From Bimuria novae-zelandiae CBS 107.79 (lineage: Eukaryota > Ascomycota > Dothideomycetes > Pleosporales > Didymosphaeriaceae), in contig ML976668.1 of the NCBI GenBank assembly GCA_010015655.1, positions 62,001-126,000 of the forward strand: a DNA stretch of 64,000 nt, in the 5' to 3' direction. Each line of letters begins with the position of its first letter. Position 1 is the stretch's first letter. Under the pieces are notes generated by a model. That model ran no database searches. It was not told where the DNA came from and worked only from the letters and a program-made list of their open reading frames with translations. The position numbers were made by a program, and so were the translations under genes. Of this stretch, positions 54,999 to 64,000 are shown in pieces.

Positions 54999-57060
54999 CT
55001 TATAATTAAGGAGTTAATTATAGTAATAGTAATATACCTTAAGAACTAAACTTAAATAGTACACTTAGTTATAGGGGAGTTATTTTTTCTAGTTATTATT
55101 ACGCGTACGTTAGTGTACTTAAGGAGTATAAAATAAGTAAGGATCTTATTTTTATCTTTTTTAGAAAGCGTAATAGCTTTCCCTTAAGATAGGCCTAATA
55201 CTATAGTCCTAAGGCGCTTATAAGTCTAGGGTAGCTAGTAGTATAATCCTTTTTTATATAGGTAGTCTTTTGGCTTACTTAGCTATAGCGCTTTTTTAGC
55301 TTTATTACTAAATTTAAAAGCGCTATACCTACTAAGTATTATAAAAATCACTACTTTAGAGCTTGTACCTAAACCTTATATACTAAGGTAAGAAAAAAAA
55401 TCCTACTCACCTTTTTTGTAGTAAGTAATTACTTACTTAAAATTTACTATTATTTATTATTAGCGTGCTAGGTTTAAGCCTATTTAAGAGTTATCTTATT
55501 TACTATAGCGCTTAGGAAGTTAATTACGGCGATTTCTCCTTTAATCTTTAGAATTTTATACTAAGAGGCAAGCATATAAAGAGCACTCTACTCCTTATAC
55601 TCTTATTATAAATATGTTTAGTAAGCGCATTCGAGAAGGATGCGGTATTCTTATTAAATTTAATTAAGTATTATTATATCTAATACGGTAAGCTCACCTT
55701 AAGGTAATATATAATTATTTATAAGATAGTAATTTCTTAGTAGCTAACGCTTATTATAGTAGGTGTTAGAAGCTACGTATTAATAGTCTTAATAATCTAA
55801 TTAAATATATTCTACACTTACTACACTCAAGCGGCGTACTTGGCTAAGCGCGTTTAATAGTTACCTACCTCTAGCTAGTATTAACGTAAGGCTTTATTTT
55901 AGCAATTAGTATAATCATTTCTACGGTCTTTAGAAGATTTTTAATTTTAAAAAGGAAGGGAACTAAATATAATAAAATAGCGCGCTACTGTTTTAAGCTA
56001 TTCTTTATTAAGCTTATTTAGGTTATTATATTTATTACTAAATAATTCTAAGAGCTTTAAGAGTTCTAGAAGCTTAAAAGTAGTTAGTATAAAGTTATTA
56101 GTGATTAAGGTGTATAAATTAACGTAATCCTAAACGCCTTATTATATAGCCTAAACCTTAAGCTATATAAACTATACTAGCTAGCTTTCCTAATTAGTTA
56201 GGTATATTATACTTACTAGGACAGCGGAGTCCCCTATAGATTTAAAAAGGGTACTCTACTAAGCTTGCTATAAATCTTAGCCTACTACTAAGGGTAAAGG
56301 GGTCTAGTGTAATAGAAGAAGGGAGAGGAAGAAGCTTATAGAAGAGCTCTATATATTCTACTTAAGGTACTTATAAGGAGAAATGATGCGCACTTTGTTA
56401 TGTAAGAATACAACAATGATAAAAGTATTTAGATAGATTAAATCGTTTAAATAATATATCAAATAATTAAATATGTAGGGAGAATTATCCTATATTCTTA
56501 AAACGCTGGGCTTATAACTATAGAGAACAAAACAAGCTAAATAGTATATAGTTTAGAGAGCGAATTAATGAATTAGTAATATATAAAAAGTCACTATAAG
56601 AGTAGCATTTATACTAAGCATTTAGTGTTATATGGGACCGTTCCACCTGATCCTTCTAATTAGGGTATTAATAAGGGATCATTCCCGCAACATTAGGTAA
56701 GTAAATACGTAAGTAAGTTTAGAATATAAAGGTAGGTATAAAAGTATGTATTTTTACGTCTAAAGCTTTCTTTGATATTTTACTTTACTCTTTTAATATT
56801 ATACTTTTTTCTTTACTTACATTACCTTAGCTACTACTTCTTTATAATACTTTGAATTATTTTTATTATGTTTAAGGACGTGTTTAGGGTTACATTACTA
56901 GCTTTTTTATTTATTTATTATACTACCTAATTTAGCAGCGTAGCCAACTCTAGTATAATTATAATAGGTTTTAGTCCTAGTATCGTAGCGAGCGGTTTCC
57001 GCTACTTTACTATTTATTAACTAATTTTTCTAAATGTAAATTATACTTTAAATTACTTAT
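54999..57060. other. AT-rich RIP-altered repeat relics, unassigned
   Basis: Continuation of the DNA into which solo LTR F1 inserted, possibly the gag end of Copia-D. Short stretches of normal GC at 56226-56345 and 56635-56710 may be LTR or terminal sequence, but I found no partner for them. Confidence 0.4.
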
Positions 57061-57063
57061 AAC

Positions 57064-57690
57064 GTTAAGTACGAGTATTTTAATAGGTTGCTAGATAGCT
57101 TTATACCTATACTATTTTTATAATAAGATATTATGTACAAATAGCGCGCCTTAATAAGCTTTATATATAAATACTAAACTTTTATAAAGATCTTTAGCTA
57201 TTTATTAATAAGTAACTATACTTGTGCTGAAGACTTCATAAGATTGTCTTTAACCTCTTTATAGCCTAAGTAATAGTTTTATGTGACGGTTAAGAACATT
57301 CTACTCTAATAGGAGCAGAAGGTTAGCCTTTTACTCCGCGATATTTTATTACATAATAAATATTTTTTACTTCCTAATAAATCGCGTAATGCTAAGGGTA
57401 TTATAAGTAACCTTTTAAAGCTATTCCTAGCTAACTATAAGCGCGCGGCCTAAAAGGCTTAAAATAACGCGTTTATTTATATACGTGGCTTATAAGACGC
57501 CTTTAGCGTAAATGAGAAAAAGTATAAGTAATTAGTAAAGTAGCTTATATATAAGAATTTTAAAATTCCTTTTTATAAGGCTCGCTAGCTCTTGCCTAAG
57601 TAGAAACTAAAGTAGTTTAAAGTATATTATTATAATAACCTTACTACTTTGTACTACCTATTATGAGGTGCTCACACCTTGGTCCGATCC
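57064..57690 (+). pseudogene. Unidentified RIP-damaged reading frame
   Basis: A plus-strand frame reads through TAG/TAA for about 205 codons with protein-like composition, e.g. KYEYFNRLLDSFIPILFL, YTCAEDFIRLSLTSL and IISNLLKLFLANYKRAA. It ends near a GC-richer patch at 57664-57710. I recognise no domain. It is probably part of an older transposable element left of Gypsy-G. Confidence 0.35.
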
Positions 57691-57699
57691 GGGTTAGGA

Positions 57700-58130
57700 C
57701 GGCAAGGCTAAAGTAGTACGTTATAGATTATTTAATAGTGTAAGTTAATGCGACAACTTAGCGCGTGGCTATATAATCTAATTTTATAATAAATAAAATA
57801 ACTATTAGTTTATATAGAAAACGTATTCGTGTAGAAGATATATAAGTTAACTATAAAAAGAAAATAATAATAGGAAAACTATTATACTATATACTAGTTT
57901 ATTTTTTCCTTTATTCTTAGATAATTTAATAATTACCCTCGTTCTTAACAAATTACTTTTCATCTAGTATTAAAGCTATTTCTTAGCGAATTATAATTAC
58001 GTAACTTTTACTAACCTAAGCGGCCCTTCAAGTCCTTATATGCTAGCTATAGTGCAGCGTTATCTACCTCTCTCTATCTATTAATAGTTATAGTAGTACT
58101 ATAGTTTAGATTTTTTAAGCTTATAATATT
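57700..58130 (-). repeat. Probable 3' LTR of Gypsy-G
   Basis: On the minus strand a purine tract (AAGAGGGGGGAT) at about 58145-58130 is followed by AT-rich DNA. By position after the antisense gene this should be the 3' LTR. The outer end is not defined, and the 5' LTR is outside the window. Confidence 0.45.
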
Positions 58131-58270
58131 ATCCCCCCTCTTAAAGTAATTATCCTAATACCTATTTTTATTTTATAATTTTATAGTAGCGCTAGCGTGC
58201 GCGCGTATAAGTAGTTATTAAGACTTTTGCTATAAGTTTACTTTTTACCTTTTCTATTACCTGCCTAACT

Positions 58271-58669
58271 ATGCCTAAAGTCTTAAAAACATTTTTTAAC
58301 TAACGCTACTAGGACTAGATAAAATCTATTCTTAACGTGGACGTAAAGATGCTAACTTTATATAGTTATTATAAAAGGAAGAGAGTAAAGTACGTAGTAA
58401 CGTTATTTACTAGTTTCTATACTTATTATATTTAAGTAAAGGCTTAGTGTAATCTAATTCTAACGTAGACTAAGCGTTAAGAGATAAAGGCAGAGTAGCG
58501 TTAAATAGCTACTAAGCTTTATAAGGCTTATTATTAGGCCTTTATCCTAGAGGAGGCGTTAGCTACTATAGAAAAAAAAGCATTATCGCGAGCTAAAAAA
58601 ATTATATTAATAAAGAAGTTAAAGAAGCTAAAGCGAGCTATTAAGATTTTAATTTTTTTTTTTTTTTAA
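58271..58669 (+). pseudogene. Antisense accessory reading frame of Gypsy-G
   Basis: The frame is opposite to pol, with its start near the 3' LTR and direction toward pol, exactly as in Gypsy-E. It has 132 codons and about ten TAG/TAA at positions fitting CAA, CAG or TGG, ending in a T-run. The start context CCTAACTATGCCTAA is identical to that of the Gypsy-E frame. It begins MPKVLKTFF. The segment FYTYYI-VKA-CNL lines up with CYASCIAVRSECEL of Gypsy-E, with Tyr where Cys would stand, a RIP-type change. A basic helix (KKALSRAKKIILIKKLKK) follows. Function unknown. Confidence 0.6.
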
Positions 58670-60404
58670 AGTACGGTTGCTAGCGTCCTTACTTTAACTT
58701 TACTATTACTACCTATATCTAACTTAGGCTAGTTATAGGCTAACTTATGTATTTATTTTTTTAATTTCTCTATATTCCTTAACTTCTTTAAATTCTTTAC
58801 GGGTCTGGTCGCAGCGCCCCTAGATATTCCTCGTGGAATTTCTCTAGTGCTGTCTTGTAGTTCGTGAGGTTTTATACTAGTTCCTACGTATTATGGTTCT
58901 CTGGCTATCCTTCCTATTTTACTAAATATTAATACTAACGTCTAATCTTTCGTAGGTTTCTAATTACCTTAATCTTATATTCTTTATTTTTAAGTTCTGG
59001 TTATAATTATAGCTTGGCGTCTAGGGGTGCCAGTTCTAATAATAATTTATAAAAAACTAGGTATATACATGTATCTATAAGTAACTATAGTTTAAAATTA
59101 ACTAGGTCTTTAACTTCTTAGATTTTAAATTGTCTTTTTTAAAGGTTATATAATTTCTTACTTAGCTATTTTATTTAAAAAAAAATTCGCGAGTGGAAAA
59201 CTCTATCCTCCTTTTAAAAAGTTAGTCCTTTAATCCTTTTCTTATTTACTTACTTTACTATTTATATATTTTACTAGGCAATATTTTTGCGAAGTATCTT
59301 ATACTTGTTCTTTATAAGTTCTGCTTTTTCTGCTATATTCTTTGCGATGCTTTTAATATCTAATAGATCTTAGTAAGTTATTAGCTTATATCCGTAGTTG
59401 GCATAGTATAGCAAGTATCCCGTAGTTACTAATCTTGCGCTATTATATACTAGTTAGGCTATTAGTAATAACCTAAACTTGTTATCATATAGCTTATTTA
59501 CATATATCTAAAAGTATTATTCTAATAACTGATTAGTTCGTTCTATTTGTCTATTTATTTTTAGGTAGAAGCTCGTTGTAAGCTTATACTTAATACCTAA
59601 TATAGCGGTAAATGTAGTCTTATACAAAGTTGTAAATATCTTAGCTCTATTAGTAATAAACTTATCTAATTATCTAACCTAAGATATAAGTTTTTATTTT
59701 ACTATATAATCTAATTCTTCTATTAATATAGCTTCCCTAATTAGCATAAATCTTAATTCCTTAGTAAGGCGATTTACTATAACTAAAATAAAGTTATAAG
59801 GGCGTTTATTCCCCAGTGCTAGTAATACTAAAAGCTTTATAATAAAGCTTATAGTTACGCTAGACTATAGTCTTAAAGGTGGCTATAGTAGTTATAAGAG
59901 GCTATAGGGCTTATATCTTTTAGGCTTATTCTTATAATATGCTAGATAGTTACCTAGCACTTTTTATACTATTTATTATAGCCTAAAAATAGCGTACTTG
60001 TTTACAACTTAGCGCGTTATTTTTATAATTCCTAAGTATTTTTATTCCTTATATTTGTATAGTTTTTTAACTAACAGTAATACTACTTAATTACTTATTT
60101 ATACCTTATTTTAGTAATCGCGCATAGGTAATTTTATAGCCTAATTAAGGTTATACGCGTATTAATTATTATCTATAAGCCTTTTATAGTCCTAAAAGTT
60201 AGCTATAAGTAATTTATAATAGATAAGGTCTACGCATCGCGCGTCTAGCGCGGGCGCAAGCTATGTCCTATTATAGCAAAGGGTTCCGTCCTTTGTATAG
60301 GCTAGAATTACGATATAGATACCGCTATCTTCTTCTTCTACCAGATCTAATCGCCTGCTAAGTGCGTCTGCTACGGCGTTTGTGTTTCCTAGTAGGTGTG
60401 TAAT

Positions 60405-60798
60405 TGTTAGGATCTGAGATCCCAGGAAGGCTGTGCCGGTTTTGTACTTAACCCCTCATGTCATTCGCTATGAATGACTGGTCATTTACGACTACGCCGC
60501 ACGGCGCTAAGTCATGTGACTGCTCTGTAGAGAACGCTCGCCAGCGAGCAGTCTGGGACGTGTATATAAGAACGCGATAAGTAGTCTTCTACTTATTATA
60601 TTTAACCTATTTATTAATCTATCGTTTAGATCTGAATAAGCAACCTTATTAATTTGATTAGCCTATACACACCTTTAATACTAACGCCCTAGTGACAAGC
60701 GCGAGCTATCACTACACCCCTTTCCCGTCCTACTAGTACTCCTGCCCGAGAACCAACCTTAGCCCCTATTGGACTAGCTATCCGTAGGGAACTTAACG
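60405..60798 (-). mobile_element. Solo LTR E2, related to the Gypsy-E LTR
   Basis: It starts TGTTAGGATCTGA and ends GGGAACTTAACG, flanked by GTAAT (60400-60404, 60799-60803). It shares the right two-thirds with the Gypsy-E LTR (CTAGTACTCCTGCC, GAGAACCAACCTTAG) but has a different U3 with TATATAAGAACGCG. In plus-strand terms it reads in the LTR sense; strand relative to a parent element cannot be set otherwise. Confidence 0.8.
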
Positions 60799-62210
60799 GT
60801 AATGCGGAAGTCAAATTCTACTATTTACTTAGACTATTTAGCTTATTATTAATTTAGCTTCTTTATTATTATAAAACGTATAAGGTTAAAGTAGTTAAAA
60901 AATACTTTAATTTAGTACTTAGCTCCCTTAAGCTATACTTTTTATTATTTAAAATAATTAATAATCGCGAGTAGCTCTTTATAATAAATTTTATAGTTAA
61001 GTTCTACTTCTAAGAGTTTTCTTGCGTAGTAGAAGACTAGTCTCTATTTCTTATTATTATATTCTTATAGCAGTATGGCCCCTAACGTATGGTCTAATAC
61101 GTTTGTGTAGATGCAATGCTACTACTCTAGGTTATATATCTATAGTAGGGGTGCTATTAACAATAGATACTTTAGTTATTTAAAAGCTCTATTTTTTACT
61201 TTTTATAAAGGTTACTATTTTCCCGTCTTTATAAGTTCTATTAGTAGAGTGGTAACCTTTAAGTAGTTTTTAATAAATTTATAATAGAAGTTAGCGAAGC
61301 CTAAAAAGAATTAAATATTTTTTACTAACTTTAGTAGTAACTATTCTTCTATTATTATAATTTTCTTTAAATCTATTTTAACACCTTTCCGGAATATAAC
61401 AAATCCTAGATATTCCGTTTCCGTAACGTGAAACTCGCATTTCTTGGGGTGTAGAAGCAATTAATATTCCTGCAACTTTCGCAACACCTTGCGAACGTGT
61501 TCCTGGTGTTTTTCCTGTGTCCCGTTTGAGTATATTAATACATCATCGAGGTATGCCGTGCAGAATACGTGTAAGTATTCGTGCAGTACCTAATTTATAA
61601 GCTCCTAAAAGGTTACTAGGGCATTTATTAGCACTATTAGTATAACTATATATTTAAAAAAGCTATATTTTATGCAAAAGGCTATCTTTTACTTATATTT
61701 TTTTATAATTTGTATCTTATAGATCTATCCTAGATATTAAATTTAGTAAACTACTTAGCCCCTTAAAGTGAATCTATAAGCTCTATTATTAGCAGTAATA
61801 AATAGTAGTTTTTAATTATTACAGCATTTAGCTATCTATAATCTATATAGAGTTACAGCCAGCCATTTTTCTTAGGTACAAAGAGTATAGAAAAAGCTAT
61901 AGGACTTTAAATAGGTTTTTATTTCCTAAAGTAAAGATTCTTCTTTAATAGCTCGTTAAGCTCTTTTTCCTAATTATAAATAAGAAGTTATAGGCGCTCT
62001 AGCTATAGTTTGACTTTTTTATTAGTAGTATCTCGTGATCCCACGCTTACTATCTTATTATATTCCTTAAACCAGTCTATAAATTCTTAGTATTCTACTA
62101 GTAGACTAGGGTCTTTATTAGCTATTTTAGCTAATTTAACTTATAGGTAGCGTACCTGCTTTAGGTATTACTTAAAAATTTTATTTATCTTATAGACTAA
62201 TATCTTTTAT

Positions 62211-62465
62211 TGTTGAATGGGCTATACTAAGCCAAGCATATCGCGATATGATAGGGCTAGATAGTTGTACGATGGTACGGGTGAGAAAAGGGTCTGGTAT
62301 TCAAGTCTTGTCTGTCTATTCTACGTACGGAGGAAAGGGGGTTATAAGGATTGATGCTCGCGCACGGTGACTATGGTCTGTGCCTTTGCCTGTCCGGTAT
62401 TACATAACCATTGTCACCTGTCTTAAGACATCGCATTAGGTAGCTGCCCGTACTGCGTACGGACA
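62211..62465 (+). mobile_element. Solo LTR F2
   Basis: 255 bp, TGTTGAATGGGC...CGTACGGACA, flanked by TTTAT (62206-62210, 62466-62470). Same termini and near-same length as F1 at 46172, though the inner sequence has diverged. Normal GC within RIP-altered Gypsy-G. Confidence 0.7.
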
Positions 62466-64000
62466 TTTATATTATAAATACGTAGTTCTCCTTTCTTACC
62501 TAAGGTTCCTGGAGGGTTCCTTTCTACCGAGGCTCCACTTAGGCCGTTGCTGGTGGATTCCTAGGTAGGATCGTCCTTGCTATTTAATCTATCTATAGAT
62601 TATATAGTTTTAGCTATTTATATCTAATAATAGCTTTTATATTACCTATCTCCGCGATAGTAAATAGATGCTAGCTTTTTAAGTTTTTAATATTAACTTG
62701 TACCAGCGCTATTTTTAGGCGTAGCTAACTATTACTATATCCTTGTAATTAGGTCCTGTTCGTAAGTTCTATTTATAATAATATTCTCTTATTATAATAG
62801 GGTGTTTTATATTTTTTAATTACTTTTAACGATATTAGATATACGTTTACCCCTAGGTTAATAAGTACCTTTATATAGCACCTATATATTATAATAGTCT
62901 TAATTAAGCGTCTTTCTACTCTGTTGGTATCCGCTTAATAAGCTATAAGGATAGCACTATTACTAGTATAGCTTGTTATCTAGTAGCGTCCTAGTTTTTT
63001 TTAAATCCTTAGGCTTACTATTTACGCCTATAATCTCCTAGATCTAATCTTTAATTTATGCTAACTTTAAAATTTCTTAGTCCTTATGCTACTTATATTA
63101 TTAGTAGTATAGCTTATAGACCTCTCTTATCCTATTAGCTTTATATGTTCCTAGGATCCCGTGCTAAGAGCAATCTAGAGTTAGGCACTTATATATTATA
63201 AGCTTATAGTAGCTTATTTAGTTTCTAGAGGAAGCTACTTTCTCTTATAAACTTTAATATAAAAAGTACTAAGGACAACACTAATTTTATAAAATAAATA
63301 GGTAGGTTTCTTTTATCCTATTTAAGTTACTCCTATAACATTCTTAGGATTATAAAAATCTATGCCTTATAAGAACTATTTAGTTATGTACTTCTCTTAG
63401 GCGTGGATATTATAAGTATCCTTAAAGCATCTATACTAATTATTGTACTTATAGTATTTTATCTAGTAGAGTAAAAAGTATTTATAGTAGTTATTAGGTA
63501 CCCTGCACTAATCCTTGCTTAGTTAATAGTAGTCTAGATTTCTAAGGATATAAGCTACCTTAACTTATTCTTTATAGTGCTATTAATATTCCTTTTTTAT
63601 ATATTACTACCATTCCGCACGTGCATGTTACTTAACTATTATAATTTAATATAAGTAACGTGCTAGGACTCCTTATAGCTTTTTAGCTAGCTAATAGGCG
63701 TCCTAAGTATATAGTTCTTACATAATTATCCTTTTATTATAATAAGGTAGGTAATACATTTTGCTATTATATACCTAGCATGTTTTATCTACTAGTTAGC
63801 TAAAGATTTTATATTTTTAGAGAACTATTTATTCCATTACTTACTTTATTTGGTTAAGAGTCTCCTATGTAAGGTCCTTATTATCTACGACTAGGGTAAG
63901 CGTAGCTATTACTATATTAAGGAGGTTAGTTATAATAATTTCTATCTTTTACTTTTTATAGTCTCTCGTAAAGTGCTCTTATTCTCTATACCGAAGACAT

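Larger units (their letters stand above)
58797..63900 (-). pseudogene. Gypsy-G pol, RIP-damaged, interrupted by two solo LTRs
   Basis: From right to left on the minus strand: protease/RT start (from about 62.6 kb), RT core at 61.3-61.9 kb with the YLDD motif intact, RNase H and integrase at 59.0-60.9 kb, chromodomain at 58.8-59.0 kb ending LGALRPDP. The patch 61385-61560 is nearly unmutated, while flanking parts are dense in TAG/TAA. Confidence 0.7.
58130..64000 (-). mobile_element. Ty3/Gypsy chromovirus G, partial (runs off the right edge)
   Basis: Minus-strand pol: a chromodomain end (ENHNT, NLTNYKTALEKFHEEYLG) stopping at 58797, integrase in about 59000-60350, and RT with [20 protein letters not shown] near 61556-61500 and KKCEFHVTETEYLGFVI. 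Two solo LTRs interrupt it (60405-60798, 62211-62465). An antisense accessory frame occupies the space between the pol end and the purine tract. Gag should lie at or beyond the right edge; a possible start codon is the very last triplet, on the minus strand. Strongly RIP-altered. Confidence 0.8.

Noticed and set aside
57664..57710. GC-rich patch considered as a tRNA gene
   Set aside because: No cloverleaf or A/B box pattern could be formed.

Overview
The window looks like a filamentous ascomycete (Pezizomycotina, most likely a Dothideomycete such as a Pleosporales species). Host genes have short 47-62 nt GT-AG introns with CTAAC-like branch sites. Most of the rest is transposon DNA altered by repeat-induced point mutation (RIP): very AT-rich, CpA changed to TpA on both strands, and old reading frames studded with TAG/TAA where CAG, CAA or TGG stood. 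No rRNA, tRNA or CRISPR was seen. There are two assembly gaps (36619-37203 and 49694-49923).

Layout. 1-5852 is host DNA with two genes for secreted proteins: a three-exon Ser/Pro-rich protein (minus, runs off the left edge) and a two-exon 12-cysteine GPI-type protein (plus). A 657-bp foldback element with 10-bp target duplications lies between them. 6291-7971 is a gag-only Copia element. 8139-26663 is a four-level nest: Copia-A holds a pogo element, which holds Copia-B, which holds Copia-C and a 5'-truncated LINE. Each level is proven by LTRs or TIRs plus its own target-site duplication. 26664-31503 is a host island with a BTB gene carrying two in-frame TAG codons, and a disrupted secreted repeat protein. 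31861-54998 is a second nest: a degenerate Copia (D) carries a 6-kb Tad-like LINE, two inverted pogo copies, and a solo LTR split by a Ty3/Gypsy chromovirus (E), itself split by a third, younger pogo element. From about 58.1 kb to the right edge lies a second chromovirus (G, minus strand) with two solo LTRs in it.

Most notable observations. Both Gypsy elements carry an antisense reading frame between the end of pol and the 3' LTR. They share the start context, the first residues and a Cys pattern, so this looks like a conserved accessory gene. The Copia elements have primer-binding sites matching the anticodon arm (ending at nucleotide 39) of tRNA-iMet and, in one family, apparently tRNA-Lys(CUU), which implies priming by cleaved half-tRNAs. 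RIP-type stop codons in the BTB gene beside Copia-A suggest mutation leaking from the repeat into host sequence.
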